Origin: LMUY01 sp964245075
Lineage (GTDB): Bacteria > Pseudomonadota > Alphaproteobacteria > Acetobacterales > Acetobacteraceae
Direction of reading: 5' to 3'
DNA: 5,501 nt
Assembly (NCBI GenBank): GCA_964245075.1
Contig: CAXTLC010000134.1
Span: 1-5,501 of the forward strand
Positions within the stretch are counted from its first letter, which is position 1; every line of letters starts with the position of its first letter. A program made the translations under genes and the position numbers. The notes under the pieces were generated by a model. It was not told the origin of the DNA. It saw nothing but the letters and a program-made list of their open reading frames with translations, and ran no database searches. Of the stretch, positions 5,464-5,501 are shown piece by piece.

Positions 5464-5468
5464 CCTCC
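5464..5468 (-). promoter_or_regulatory. Ribosome binding site deciding the start of the right-end gene
   Basis: GGAGG on the minus strand is followed by four bases and then the ATG at 5459-5457. The spacing is a little short but the match is the best of the candidate starts. The GTG at 5483 and the ATG at 5432 have nothing comparable. Confidence 0.5.
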
Positions 5469-5501
5469 GATGATTGCCCGCACGGTCTTGCAGGCAAGCG
5501 G

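Overview
This is a GC-rich bacterial chromosomal window. The third codon positions are mostly G or C and Shine-Dalgarno sites are classical. The protein families suggest an alphaproteobacterium, most plausibly an acetic-acid-bacteria-type member of the Rhodospirillales. That placement is inferred from the Hint_2-type domain, the ferritin-like (desiccation-related) protein and the overall composition; no marker gene is present.

Layout: (a) 1-119, minus strand, is the 5' end of a gene for a secreted glycine-rich protein cut by the left edge. (b) 291-1847, minus, encodes a 518-residue protein that joins an SGNH/GDSL hydrolase to a C-terminal Hint_2-like domain. (c) 1870-2616, minus, encodes a small polytopic membrane protein built from four internal DUF347/COG4705-like repeats. 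It ends 22 bases before the esterase start, so (c) and (b) look co-transcribed. (d) 2729-3136, minus, encodes a short exported protein with a glycine-rich segment, a Tyr/Pro repeat and a two-cysteine tail. (e) 3137-3536 is a relatively AT-rich divergent intergenic region. (f) 3537-4535, plus, encodes an exported ferritin-like protein (Ferritin_2, desiccation-related type). It is followed by a perfect 9-bp GC hairpin. (g) 4611-5459, minus, encodes an unrecognised protein of about 282 residues with visibly lower GC than its neighbours, converging on the ferritin-like gene.

Several products look destined for the envelope or outside the cell: (a), (d) and (f) have export signals and (c) is an integral membrane protein. 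I see no single pathway joining them and no phage, transposon, CRISPR, tRNA or rRNA signal. The points most worth a second look are the GDSL-Hint fusion, the exact YW-x14-D spacing in all four membrane repeats, the Gln in place of an expected metal-ligand His in the ferritin-like protein, and the compositionally distinct orphan gene at the right end. I do not see convincing evidence for a new multi-gene system.
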